A DNA stretch of 64,000 bases from JAJPKK01 sp963781195 (GTDB taxonomy: Bacteria; Pseudomonadota; Alphaproteobacteria; Rhizobiales; Xanthobacteraceae): positions 62,001 through 126,000 of the forward strand of contig CAWAEZ010000011.1 of the NCBI GenBank assembly GCA_963781195.1, in the 5' to 3' direction. Positions 28,333-36,291 of this stretch are shown here, piece by piece. Positions within the stretch are counted from its first letter, which is position 1. Every line of letters begins with the position of its first letter. The position numbers and the translations under genes were made by a program. The notes under the pieces were generated by a model. The model was not told where the DNA came from. It was given only the letters and a program-made list of their open reading frames with translations, and made no database searches.

Positions 28333-29592
28333 TCACACCGGCTTGAGCAGCACGTGGCGCTTCTTGCCCAGCGACAGCTTGATCACGCCTTCTGCAGTCA
28401 GGTCGCCTGCGGTCAGCACCGCTTTCTCGTCGCTCACCGCATGGTCGTTGACCCGCAGGCCGCCGGCCTTGATCTGGCGGCGGGCCTCGCCGTTGGAGGC
28501 GACGAGCCGCGCCTTTTCGGAGAACGCCGCCAGCACGCCGAGGCCGTGGTCGAGGTCGGCCCGCGCGATGTCGACGGTCGGCAGGCTCGCCGCGAGGGTG
28601 CCTTCCTCGAAGGTCTGGCGGGCGGTACCCTCGGCCAAATCGGCTGCGTTGCGGCCGTGCGCAAGCGCGGTCGCTTCGGTGGCAAGGCGTCTCTTTGCTT
28701 CGTTGATCTCCTGGCCACTTAATTTCGAAAGTCGCTCGATCTCGTCCAGTGGAAGCGCGGTGAAGAGCTTGAGGAATTTTCCTACGTTGTGGTCTTCAGT
28801 ATTGCGCCAGAATTGCCAATAATCGTAGGGGCTCACCAAATCTTTATCCAACCAGACGGCGCCCGTTGCCGTCTTGCCCATCTTCGTGCCAGACGAAGTC
28901 AGTAGAAGCGGTGTGGTAAGCCCAAAGAGCGGCGCTCGGACCATGCGTCGCCCGAGATCGATGCCGCTGACGATATTGCCCCACTGGTCGGAGCCGCCCA
29001 TCTGCAACATGCAACCGTGGCGTTTGTAGAGCTCGACGAAGTCGTAGGCCTGGAGGATCATGTAGTTGAACTCGAGGAACGACAGCTCCTGCTGGCGGTC
29101 GAGTCGCAGTTTCACCGAATCGAAGGCGAGCATGCGGTTGACCGAAAAATGAAGTCCCACGTCGCGCAGAAAATCGATGTAGTTGAGTTTATTGAGCCAG
29201 TCGGCGTTGTTCGCCATCAGGGCGCCGGGCGCGCGATCGCCGAACTGCAGGAATTTGGCGAACACGGCGCGAATGCCGTCGAGGTTTTTGGCGATGTCCT
29301 CCTCGGTGAGAAGCCGCCGGCTCTCGTCCTTGCCGGAGGGGTCGCCGACCCTCGTGGTGCCGCCGCCCATCAGCGCGATCGGTCGGCCGCCGGTCTGCTG
29401 CAGCCAGTACAGCATCATGATCTGGATCAGCGAACCGACATGCAGAGAAGGTGCGGTGCAGTCGAAGCCGATATATGCGGTGAGGCCGCCTTGCCGTGCC
29501 AATTCGTCAAGCGCGTCGGATGGCTCGGAAATCTGGTTGATGAAGCCGCGGGCAGACAGCACATTGAGAAAATCGGACTTGAACGTCGTCAT
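28333..29592 (-). CDS. tyrS: Tyrosyl-tRNA synthetase
   Basis: Class I aminoacyl-tRNA synthetase of 419 residues. It has YIGFDCTAPSLHVGSL (the HIGH-type motif), GGSDQWGNIVSGIDL, and the KMSKS loop as GTKMGKT. A C-terminal S4 RNA-binding domain contains GGLRVNDHAVSDE. The start ATG at 29592 gives MTTFKSDFLNVLSARGF, the expected N-terminus; an upstream in-frame ATG would add an unsupported extension. It is divergent from anmK, an arrangement common in alphaproteobacteria. Confidence 0.95.
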   Translation of the reverse strand: MTTFKSDFLNVLSARGFINQISEPSDALDELARQGGLTAYIGFDCTAPSLHVGSLIQIMMLYWLQQTGGRPIALMGGGTTRVGDPSGKDESRRLLTEEDIAKNLDGIRAVFAKFLQFGDRAPGALMANNADWLNKLNYIDFLRDVGLHFSVNRMLAFDSVKLRLDRQQELSFLEFNYMILQAYDFVELYKRHGCMLQMGGSDQWGNIVSGIDLGRRMVRAPLFGLTTPLLLTSSGTKMGKTATGAVWLDKDLVSPYDYWQFWRNTEDHNVGKFLKLFTALPLDEIERLSKLSGQEINEAKRRLATEATALAHGRNAADLAEGTARQTFEEGTLAASLPTVDIARADLDHGLGVLAAFSEKARLVASNGEARRQIKAGGLRVNDHAVSDEKAVLTAGDLTAEGVIKLSLGKKRHVLLKPV

Positions 29593-29689
29593 TCGGCGGC
29601 TCGCTCGCCCCTCGCGGGGACGTTCTCGTTTCAGGCCGGGTGGTGTATCAGGTCCGGCATCGGATTCAACCGGGGAGGCGGGACACGGC

Positions 29690-30796
29690 ATGCAGGCCAT
29701 AGGGCTGATGAGCGGCACCTCGCTCGACGGCGTCGATATCGCCGCCGTCACCACGGACGGCGAGCGAATCATGGGGCTCGGGCCGCGCGGCTATCGTCCC
29801 TATGCGGAATCGGAGCGGGCGCTGCTGCGCCAGGCGCTGGCCGACGCGGTGCTGCTGGACGACCGCGCGGCGCGGCCCGGCGCGCTGGCGGCCGCCGACC
29901 GCCTGGTGACCGCCGCGCATGGCGAGGCGGTGAGGGGCTTTCTCGCCGAACATGGGCTGCGCCCCGACATCATCGGCTTTCACGGGCAGACGGTGCTGCA
30001 CCGGCCGGAGCGCCACCTTACCGTGCAGATCGGCGCCGGCGACGCCCTGGCGCGCCTCACCGGGATTCCGGTGGCCTACGATTTCCGCGCCGCCGACGTC
30101 GCGGCGGGCGGGCAGGGGGCTCCCTTGGTACCCGTGTTCCACCGCGCGCTGGCCGCCGATCTCGACCGCCCGCGTCCGCTGATGGTGCTCAATGTCGGCG
30201 GGGTCGCCAACGTCACCTGGCTCGGCGACGCCGCCGATGATCCGATCGCCTGCGACACCGGCCCGGGCAACGCCCTGATCGACGACTTCATGCGGGCGCG
30301 AACCGGCACCGCGTTCGACGAAGGCGGCGCGACGGCGGCCGGCGGGACCGTCGATACCGCGTGGCTCGGGCGTGCTCTGGCCGATCCATTCTTTGCGGCC
30401 GTGCCACCAAAATCTCTCGATCGCAATGCTTTCGCGCGGCTTGCTCAAGGGCTCGATGAGCTTTCCCTGGCCGATGGGGCGGCGACCCTCGCCGCCTTTA
30501 CGGCGGCCACCGTGGCCAGCATCGTGCCGCACCTGCCGCGCCCGCCGCGCAGCGTCATCGTGGCAGGCGGCGGCGCCCGCAACCGCACCCTGATGCGCAT
30601 GCTCGGCGAACGGCTGGCGCCGGCCACCGTCGAGACCGCCGAGGCGGTGGGCTGGTCGGCCGATGCGCTGGAGGCCCAGGCCTTCGCCTTCCTGGCCGCG
30701 CGCCACCTGCGCGGCCTGCCCATCACCTTTCCGGGGACCACGGGGGTCGCGCATGCCATGACCGGGGGCGTCATCGCGCGGCCCGGGACGGCTTGA
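29690..30796 (+). CDS. anmK: Anhydro-N-acetylmuramic acid kinase
   Basis: A 368-residue kinase that hydrolyses and phosphorylates 1,6-anhydroMurNAc to MurNAc-6-phosphate in cell-wall recycling. The diagnostic N-terminal MSGTSLDGVD (phosphate-binding loop) is present, with NVGGVANVTWLG, CDTGPGNALIDDFM and the C-terminal VAGGGARN. The start at 29690 has GGGGAGG upstream. Its stop overlaps the next start (TGATG), so it is co-transcribed with the gamma-glutamylcyclotransferase and acylphosphatase genes. Confidence 0.93.
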   Translation: MQAIGLMSGTSLDGVDIAAVTTDGERIMGLGPRGYRPYAESERALLRQALADAVLLDDRAARPGALAAADRLVTAAHGEAVRGFLAEHGLRPDIIGFHGQTVLHRPERHLTVQIGAGDALARLTGIPVAYDFRAADVAAGGQGAPLVPVFHRALAADLDRPRPLMVLNVGGVANVTWLGDAADDPIACDTGPGNALIDDFMRARTGTAFDEGGATAAGGTVDTAWLGRALADPFFAAVPPKSLDRNAFARLAQGLDELSLADGAATLAAFTAATVASIVPHLPRPPRSVIVAGGGARNRTLMRMLGERLAPATVETAEAVGWSADALEAQAFAFLAARHLRGLPITFPGTTGVAHAMTGGVIARPGTA

Positions 30797-31269
30797 TGCT
30801 GCATTTCGCCTACGGGTCGAACATGCATACGGGGCTGATGCGCGCCCGCTGTCAGGACGCCCGTCTGGTCGGCGGCGCGTTGCTGCGCAATCATCGCCTC
30901 CTCATCACCAAGGACGGCTATGCCTCGGTGGCGCCGTCGCCCGGCGGGGTGGTTCACGGGCTGGTGTGGCGGCTCTCCCCCCGCGATCTCGCCGCGCTCA
31001 ACGCCTATGAGAACCTCGATGCCGGCCTCTACCGCGCCGTCCATCTTGCGGTCCGGACGAACCGGTGCGCGGTGAGGGCGCTGGTCTATGTCGGGCGCAG
31101 CGCCGTTCCCGGGCGGCCGCGGGCGGGCTATATGGAGATCGTCGCGGCGGCGGCGCGCGCAGCCGGCCTTCCCGCGGACTACGTGGGGCGTCTGGAGCGG
31201 CTCTCCGGCGCGCCGTCGCGGGCGGCCGTCGCGCCGAACGGAGTGAGGTATGAGCAGCGAAGTGCGTGA
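30796..31269 (+). CDS. Gamma-glutamylcyclotransferase-like (AIG2/GGCT) protein
   Basis: A 157-residue protein of the gamma-glutamylcyclotransferase fold. The family-defining YGSNM motif (residues 6-10) forms the substrate loop, and the catalytic Glu is probably the one in NAYENLDAG. Enzymes of this family release 5-oxoproline from gamma-glutamyl peptides or amines. The ATG overlaps the stop of anmK by one base, and the 3' end overlaps acyP by 20 bases. The three genes therefore look like one operon. Confidence 0.8.
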   Translation: MLHFAYGSNMHTGLMRARCQDARLVGGALLRNHRLLITKDGYASVAPSPGGVVHGLVWRLSPRDLAALNAYENLDAGLYRAVHLAVRTNRCAVRALVYVGRSAVPGRPRAGYMEIVAAAARAAGLPADYVGRLERLSGAPSRAAVAPNGVRYEQRSA

Positions 31270-31558
31270 GATCAAACGCCTGAGGATCCGCGGCACGGTG
31301 CAGAAGATCGGCTTCCGCGTCTGGACCGAGCGCGAAGCGCTGGCGCTCGGTCTCAAGGGCTGGGTGCGCAATCGCCGCGACGGCTCGGTCGAGGTGTTGG
31401 TGGGCGGGCCGCCGGAGGCGGTCTCCGACTTCATCGCGCGCTGCCGCAAGGGCCCGCCGCTCGCCAAGGTCGATTCGATCGACGTTGAGGAGGCGGCCGT
31501 GCTCGACCTCGGCTACCGGCGTCCGCTGGAGCACTTTTCGCTGCTGGCGACGGAGTAG
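31250..31558 (+). CDS. acyP: Acylphosphatase
   Basis: A 102-residue acylphosphatase, which hydrolyses acyl phosphates. The catalytic Arg is in KIGFRVW and the catalytic Asn in WVRNRRDGSVEVLV, both at the expected spacing. The first loop reads GTVQKIGFR instead of the usual VQGVGFR, a small deviation in the phosphate cradle. It overlaps the 3' end of the cyclotransferase gene and converges on lipB. Confidence 0.88.
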   Translation: MSSEVREIKRLRIRGTVQKIGFRVWTEREALALGLKGWVRNRRDGSVEVLVGGPPEAVSDFIARCRKGPPLAKVDSIDVEEAAVLDLGYRRPLEHFSLLATE

Positions 31559-31594
31559 CACCCCTTCGTTCCGGGCGGCGCGCCTGCGGCTGGC

Positions 31595-32302
31595 TTACGG
31601 TTCGTTCTGCACTGGGCCGAACACCGCCTCGAACTCGCGCCGCAGCGCCGCATCGACCTCGGCCGGCGAGACGGCATGACCGAGATCGCGCAGGCTCGTG
31701 ACCCCGTAGCGGCGGTCCGCCACCCCGCAGGGCACGATGCCGGCAAAATGGGAGAGATCGGGATCGACGTTGAGGCTGATGCCGTGCAGGCTCACCCAGC
31801 GCCGCACCCGGATCCCGATGGCGGCGATCTTGTCCTCATGTCCGGCGCCGCGGTCGGGCCGGGCGACCCAGACTCCGACGCGGTCCTCCCGGCGCTCGCC
31901 GACGACATCGAAGGCGCGCAGCGTGCGGATCAGCCACTCCTCGAGATCGGCGACGAAGTGGCGCACGTCGGCGCCGCGCGGCTTGAGGTCGAGCATCACA
32001 TAGGCGATGCGTTGCCCCGGGCCGTGGTAGGTGAACTGGCCGCCGCGCCCGGCGGCGAACACCGGAAAGCGCCGGTCGAGCAGGTCCTCGGAACGGGCGC
32101 TGGTGCCGGCGGTGTACAGCGGGGGGTGCTCGAGGAGCCAGACCTGTTCGCCCGCGGTGCCCTGCGCGATCGCGGCCGCCCGGGCGTCCATGGCGGCGAG
32201 CGCTTCCTCATAGGCCACCGGGGCGGTCGCGACGCGCCAGCCGGCCGCCGCCCCGGCGAACCGCGGACTTGCCGCCACAATGAGATCGCCACGGGTGGTC
32301 AT
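31595..32302 (-). CDS. lipB: Octanoyltransferase (lipoate biosynthesis)
   Basis: LipB moves octanoyl groups from acyl carrier protein to lipoyl domains. The protein has 235 residues. Visible motifs are YHGPGQRIAYVMLDL, the conserved Lys in KIAAIGIRVRRWVSLHG and the catalytic Cys in FAGIVPCGVADRRYGVTSL. The start ATG at 32302 is chosen because the segment upstream is not family-like. It is convergent with acyP. lipA is not in the window. Confidence 0.93.
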   Translation of the reverse strand: MTTRGDLIVAASPRFAGAAAGWRVATAPVAYEEALAAMDARAAAIAQGTAGEQVWLLEHPPLYTAGTSARSEDLLDRRFPVFAAGRGGQFTYHGPGQRIAYVMLDLKPRGADVRHFVADLEEWLIRTLRAFDVVGERREDRVGVWVARPDRGAGHEDKIAAIGIRVRRWVSLHGISLNVDPDLSHFAGIVPCGVADRRYGVTSLRDLGHAVSPAEVDAALRREFEAVFGPVQNEP

Positions 32303-32580
32303 TCCTGGTTCGCTCTCCGGCTGCCATGGGCCGATCGGCGCGCGGCGGCTGCGGGCTTCCCGCATGAAGCGTGCGGGCTAGGCACCCATCCTGCCCAATC
32401 GGAAGCCCTCTTATCGCAACCTCAATATCGGGACCCTCGGCCGTCCTGTCCATGACGGGCGCCAGCCGCCAGGCCGCCACGCATTTGCGGCCACGAGTGC
32501 CCTTGTACCCGCATTGCCGATTTGTTACATCGTGCGCCGTTGCCTCGACGCCTTGGCCTGATGGTCGGGCGTTTTCCCAT

Positions 32581-32665
32581 GCGGTCGTGGCGGAACTGGT
32601 AGACGCGCTAGCTTGAGGTGCTAGTGGGGCAACTCGTGGAGGTTCGAGTCCTCTCGACCGCACCA
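32581..32665 (+). tRNA. tRNA-Leu (anticodon GAG), CCA encoded
   Basis: A class II tRNA of 85 bases. The acceptor stem GCGGTCG pairs with CGACCGC, the anticodon stem CTAGC/GCTAG encloses loop TTGAGGT with anticodon GAG, a long variable arm TGGGGCAACTCGTGG follows, and the T loop is TTCGAGT. It ends with encoded ACCA. It marks the left edge of an accessory region. Confidence 0.96.
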
Positions 32666-32701
32666 GTTTCAAAAGCTTCAAGGCATAGGAGCCCGCTCGC
32701 T

Positions 32702-32753
32702 GGCTCGCGTGGTGGTCGCATCACGGCGGATGCGTTTGCCCGCCCAGCTGCAG
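32702..32753 (+). repeat. Direct repeat, left copy, flanking toxin-antitoxin pair
   Basis: About 52 bases, starting 37 bases after tRNA-Leu, that recur at 33524-33576 with roughly seven differences and one single-base indel. It contains the stem GCATC/GATGC around ACGGCG and the shared core GGTGGTCGCATCACGG. The two copies enclose the HigB/HigA-like genes. Confidence 0.8.
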
Positions 32754-32910
32754 TCTTTTCGAGGCCGCGCCGAGTGCCGAAGGGGCAGATTGAGCCTTCA
32801 GTCGAATGGCCGGTGTGGTTGGGTCCTGACTCGCCGCTGTGAGCACCTCTTTGAAGAACCGTAGCCGATAGGCTACATGTAGTGAAAGTCACTACACGGG
32901 CGGCCGACGC

Positions 32911-33201
32911 GTGGACATCAAACAAACGGGCGACTTTTCGAAGTGGCTCGGTGCTTTGCGCGACGCCAGGGCAAGACAGAAGGTGGTCGTGCGCTTGTTA
33001 CGATTGGGCGATGGCAATCCGGGCGATGTTGCGCCGGTCGGCGAGGGGATCAGCGAGATGAGGATCCACTACGGACCGGGATATCGCGTCTATTACAAGG
33101 CTCATAAAGACGCCTACGTCGCGCTATGTGGCGGCGTTAAGTCGACGCAGACGAAGGACATCGAGGCGGCAAAGGAATTGGCCGCCGGCTTGGAGGACTG
33201 A
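32911..33201 (+). CDS. RelE/HigB-type toxin (addiction module killer)
   Basis: A 96-residue protein of the RelE/ParE superfamily, phage-derived Gp49/HigB-like branch, predicted ribosome-dependent mRNA endonuclease. Typical features are TGDFSKWLGALRDARARQKV, RLLRLGDGNPGDVAPVGEGISEMRIHYGPGYRVYY, and the C-terminal VALCGGVKSTQTKDIEAAKEL. The start is GTG at 32911 with a poor ribosome site. The antitoxin gene follows after one base. The toxin-first order is usual for HigBA. The pair sits between two direct repeats next to tRNA-Leu. Confidence 0.85.
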   Translation: MDIKQTGDFSKWLGALRDARARQKVVVRLLRLGDGNPGDVAPVGEGISEMRIHYGPGYRVYYKAHKDAYVALCGGVKSTQTKDIEAAKELAAGLED

Positions 33202-33202
33202 A

Positions 33203-33505
33203 ATGGCAAAGACCAATACCGGCCCATTCGATGCGGCCGAATACCTCAACACTCCAGCGGATGTCGCCGAGTTTCTCAATGAGGCGTTCGAGACCAACGA
33301 TCCTGCTTTCATCACCAAGGCGATCGGCATCGCCGCCAAAGCGAAAGGCATGACGGCTGTATCCCGCGAAGCCAATCTGTCGCGGGAGAGCCTTTACCGA
33401 TCGCTCAGCGGAAACGCCAAGACTGAATTCGGGACGATTGTGCAGGTGCTGGACACCATGGGGGTGCAACTCACTGCAAAGGCAAAAACGGCCCAACAAT
33501 CATAG
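33203..33505 (+). CDS. HigA-type antitoxin (HI1420 family)
   Basis: A 100-residue partner of the upstream toxin. It resembles the downstream HI1420-type addiction-module antidotes: an N-terminal segment FDAAEYLNTPADVAEFLNEA, then a Cro/C1-type helix-turn-helix around GMTAVSREANLSRESLYRSL. GGAGG lies seven bases upstream of the ATG, inside the end of the toxin gene, so the two are translationally linked. The pair probably represses its own promoter, which should lie in 32766-32910. Confidence 0.85.
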   Translation: MAKTNTGPFDAAEYLNTPADVAEFLNEAFETNDPAFITKAIGIAAKAKGMTAVSREANLSRESLYRSLSGNAKTEFGTIVQVLDTMGVQLTAKAKTAQQS

Positions 33506-33523
33506 GCCACCTAACGCCCCTTT

Positions 33524-33576
33524 GACTCGCGCGGTGGTCGCATCACGGTGGATGCGGTTGCCGGCCCCAGCTGCAG
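33524..33576 (+). repeat. Direct repeat, right copy, flanking toxin-antitoxin pair
   Basis: Imperfect copy of 32702-32753, offset by 822 bases and starting 18 bases after the antitoxin stop. It keeps the GCATC/GATGC hairpin and the flanking CAGCTGCAG. Confidence 0.8.
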
Positions 33577-33655
33577 CCCATGCGAGACCGCGCCCGGTTC
33601 GCACGGCCGAGCTCGGGACTACGATTCGATTTCACCCCGCATGCGCTCGATCTCC

Positions 33656-33874
33656 TCAGTCAGGAACACGACCCCCCGCCTGAGCTCGACGAGATTTCAG
33701 ATAGTCGAACGCTCCGTGCGACATGGCGTCGGAGATCTGGTGTTCGTGATCGCGGCGCGCTTGATCCAATTGGATCAAACGAGCCCGGGCTTTGGCTTTT
33801 TCCATTGTCGGGTTCGCTCGACTGAATTGCATCACGCTACGCGTTTTGGCTGCGTCGACCTTGATCCTCGTCAA
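33656..33874 (-). CDS. Small hypothetical protein
   Basis: A possible 72-residue, highly charged, mostly helical protein (AKARARLIQLDQARRDHEHQI) starting at TTG 33874. I do not recognise it. Its codon choice is more mixed than that of the GC-rich core genes, as expected for accessory DNA. The start is weak and there is no clear ribosome-binding site, so this may be a gene remnant or chance. The rest of 33577-34020 holds no better candidate. Confidence 0.35.
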   Translation of the reverse strand: MTRIKVDAAKTRSVMQFSRANPTMEKAKARARLIQLDQARRDHEHQISDAMSHGAFDYLKSRRAQAGGRVPD

Positions 33875-34020
33875 TCGTCGGCCGGCGTGGGGGCATCGGC
33901 GGCGGACGATAAGCTTTCAGGAGCGCACCTGGCCTCGTCGTCATATATGGCGTTTTAACCTCCTGATCGACTTCGCGTTTATTCGGCGCGACGCCGCTGA
34001 CGAGGGAGTGTCGGCATAGT

Positions 34021-34195
34021 AACGACGTAACGCTTTGTAGATTATGAGAAAAAATTTCAACGCCAGGGTTTGCTTAACAAAACTTGATCACGTTCTGAGC
34101 GTCGTCTCATTAATTTTGTTGCTGCTGATATAAATTTTGCATAAACAACTTATGCAGAAATATTAAGAACACCATCTCGAAAACGCCAAGGAGAG
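34021..34195 (+). promoter_or_regulatory. AT-rich upstream region of small secreted gene, copy 1
   Basis: A markedly AT-rich stretch in GC-rich surroundings, directly before the small secreted gene. It contains TATAAATTTTGC and, at 34139-34147, GCATAAACA, a nonamer also present upstream of the paralogous gene at 37729-37737. It is likely a promoter plus binding region; no factor can be named. Confidence 0.5.
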
Positions 34196-34200
34196 CTCAA

Positions 34201-34422
34201 ATGCGTCAGTTCACCGTCGCAGCAGCCGCCACCGTTGCCATCACGCTGTTCGTCGCCGCGCCGGCCTCGGCCGAGCGCATCCAGGGTGGTCCGATCAAGC
34301 AGAACGGCATGTGCTGGAAATCCCACTCGGTTGGCGCCGATATGACCTGGGGAACCTGGAAGGAATGCGCGAAGCCGGCCAGCGCCCCCGCGGCGACCAC
34401 CACCACGCGCCGTCGGATCTGA
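34201..34422 (+). CDS. Small secreted Cys-containing protein, copy 1
   Basis: A 73-residue protein with a clear Sec signal peptide (MRQFTVAAAATVAITLFVAA, cleavage after ASA at 24). The mature part is about 49 residues, with ERIQGGPIKQNGMCWKS, a WGTWKECAK motif giving two Cys (a possible disulfide), and a Thr/Arg tail ending RRRI. I do not know the family. AAGGAGAG lies upstream of the ATG. A paralog with the same first half is at 37827. It is followed by a strong terminator and then the TIR-like gene. Confidence 0.8.
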   Translation: MRQFTVAAAATVAITLFVAAPASAERIQGGPIKQNGMCWKSHSVGADMTWGTWKECAKPASAPAATTTTRRRI

Positions 34423-34454
34423 CCTGCCCGCTATGGGGGGCTGACCTCCGCTCG

Positions 34455-34485
34455 GGGCCCCGCGATCCTTGTGGGGCCCTTTTTT
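34455..34485 (+). terminator. Rho-independent terminator after small secreted gene 1
   Basis: GGGCCCC (34455-34461) pairs perfectly with GGGGCCC (34473-34479), followed by six T. It lies between the small secreted gene and the TIR-like gene, so expression of the latter needs read-through or its own promoter within about 90 bases. Confidence 0.88.
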
Positions 34486-34575
34486 GTGCGTGAACGCGTC
34501 CGCGACGCTCTTGCAGCCGGCGGCGGCGGACTCTGCGAGTCATCAGGAACTCCTAGACCCCGCGAGGAGACCGCC

Positions 34576-35667
34576 GTGCTGCTCCCGATTCGGACTGCTC
34601 CACAGGACGTCGAGGCCATCTGCGGATATCTCGTCACCCGCCCCGACGGCGTCTACCCGGCCGAATTGCTGGTCCAACGCACGATCGATGGGCGCAAGCT
34701 GGCCGCGCTGCAGTTCTGGGGGATGATCGAGAGCGTCGGCAGCCGGCTCAAGCTGTCCGAGCGCGGCCGCCTCGTGGTCGCCGACGGCGGGGCCCACAAG
34801 GCGAGGGCGATGCGGGACGTGGTGGCAGCAACCCCGCCTTACCGCTCGGTCATCGCCCGCGCGGTCGAGCGCAACGAGGCGCTGGTACTGTCGTCCGATG
34901 TCGCATCGCACTGGCAGCGCGACTTTCGCGCCTATCTGCATTTCCACGCCGGCACGCTCAACCACCAGATCGTCTGTTTCCTTCGAGTCGCCGAGGGGGC
35001 CGATCTCGGCCGCCTGGTGGTGGGCCGCAAGGGCAAGGAAACACGCTTCGAGCTTCGCGAGGATGACGCGCGCCGCTTCGTGCGGGAAACCCCGCCGCAG
35101 GCGAACGGCGTCATCGTCCGCGCCGCCGCGGCCGACTGTCGGGACCCTCACGACCCGGTCGCGGTCCGCCGGACCCGGCGCGTGTTCATCACGCGGCGCC
35201 ACCCCGGCAAGGTCCTCGACCAGGTCAAGGAGCTGGTGGCGTTCGGACAGTTCGAGCCGGTCCCGGCGCGCGAGCGCGAAACCGCGGGGCCGCGGTTGTC
35301 CAGCCTGATGGAAGAAATGCGCGGTTGCGACACCGCCGTCGTCCATGTCGACTCGTCCGTCCTGATGGAGGACGATCGGCGGCCGGGACTGAGCGGCGAC
35401 GTCCTGATCGAGATCGGGGCGGCGATGGCTCTCTACGGCCGCAACTTCGTGCTGCTCGTCGAGGACGCGGTGGAGCTGCCGCCCGGCCTGCAGGGCCTGT
35501 GCGAGTGCCGGTACCGGGGCGACGAGTTGAACATGACGGCGATGATGAACCTGCTCAGAACGTTCACGGGGTTCACCCAGGCGACGCCGGTCAGGTGGCC
35601 GGGGAAATGGGTGCCGGTCGCGCAGAGAAGCACGCCGGAGCAGGGCGCTCACCATCTCCACCAATGA
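34576..35667 (+). CDS. Winged-helix-like plus TIR-like domain protein, copy 1
   Basis: A 363-residue cytoplasmic protein. Residues about 10-72 look like a winged helix (DVEAICGYLVTRPDG, then LKLSERGRLVVADGG). A middle region has SDVASHWQRDF and LNHQIVCFLRVAEG. Residues about 200-318 match the TIR-like predicted nucleotide-binding family (PF10137 pattern): RRVFITRRH strand, RGCDTAVVHV strand, then VLIEIGAAMALYGRNFVLL with the probable key Glu279, and ELPPGLQGL. Such domains in defence systems degrade NAD or bind nucleotide signals; this role is inference. GTG 34576 with GAGGAG upstream aligns with the paralog start at 38308. An open frame reaching back into the terminator was not used. Confidence 0.75.
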   Translation: MLLPIRTAPQDVEAICGYLVTRPDGVYPAELLVQRTIDGRKLAALQFWGMIESVGSRLKLSERGRLVVADGGAHKARAMRDVVAATPPYRSVIARAVERNEALVLSSDVASHWQRDFRAYLHFHAGTLNHQIVCFLRVAEGADLGRLVVGRKGKETRFELREDDARRFVRETPPQANGVIVRAAAADCRDPHDPVAVRRTRRVFITRRHPGKVLDQVKELVAFGQFEPVPARERETAGPRLSSLMEEMRGCDTAVVHVDSSVLMEDDRRPGLSGDVLIEIGAAMALYGRNFVLLVEDAVELPPGLQGLCECRYRGDELNMTAMMNLLRTFTGFTQATPVRWPGKWVPVAQRSTPEQGAHHLHQ

Positions 35668-35859
35668 CGTGCCTGCCGAACGACGTTAGGCCGACATCGC
35701 TGGCCCCGGGTTCGGGCCGCTGGCGGCAACCGGGGGCGAGGTCTGAGCGGTTCCATCCGCACCGTCCGCGCGCGTTGATCCTGGCCGCGGCGCGCGCCGC
35801 ACCCCAGGGAACAAAATGGAGTGTATATAATTCTCTCCCTGAGGGGAGCTGTCCTTCCG

Positions 35860-36282
35860 ATGATGAATGCGTTGCCGCCCGGGAGTTCCGTTTCGGCGGA
35901 GTCAGACATAAGTGCGCCTCGGACCATCCTCGTCGTCGAGGATGAGGTGATGCTCCGGCTGTGGATTGCCGACGAGCTGCGGGAACGCGGCTTCATCGTG
36001 CATGAGGCGGCCAATGCCGCGGAGGCGCTCCAGGTCCTGACCAGCTCGGTGCCGGTTCACGCGGTGCTCACCGACGTACGAATGCCGGGTGCCATGGACG
36101 GCATCGCCCTGTCCCAATGGCTTGCGCGCGAGCGGCCGGAGGTGAGGGTGGTCGTCACCTCGGCACACCGGGTTTCATCGGCGGCTGATGTCTTCATCGC
36201 CAAGCCATATAGCGCCGACACGGTGATCCGCAGCCTTGCTGCATTGCTCGGTATCGGAACCGGGGGCGCGCAGGGCGGTTAG
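35860..36282 (+). CDS. Single-domain response regulator (CheY-like)
   Basis: A 140-residue stand-alone receiver. The acidic cluster EDE (27-29), phospho-acceptor Asp72 (LTDVRMPGAMDG), Thr100 (VVVTSAH) and Lys115 (IAKPYS) are all present, so it should be phosphorylated by a histidine kinase, which is not encoded in the window. There is no output domain. A TATAAT-like box lies at 35826. It is followed after nine bases by a second, degenerate receiver gene, and both lie between the two copies of the TIR-like unit. Confidence 0.88.
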   Translation: MMNALPPGSSVSAESDISAPRTILVVEDEVMLRLWIADELRERGFIVHEAANAAEALQVLTSSVPVHAVLTDVRMPGAMDGIALSQWLARERPEVRVVVTSAHRVSSAADVFIAKPYSADTVIRSLAALLGIGTGGAQGG

Positions 36283-36291
36283 TTTCGGGTG

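Noticed and set aside
34471..34575. GTG start of the TIR-like gene inside the terminator hairpin
   Set aside because: It has no ribosome site, and the paralog start (38308) aligns with GTG 34576.
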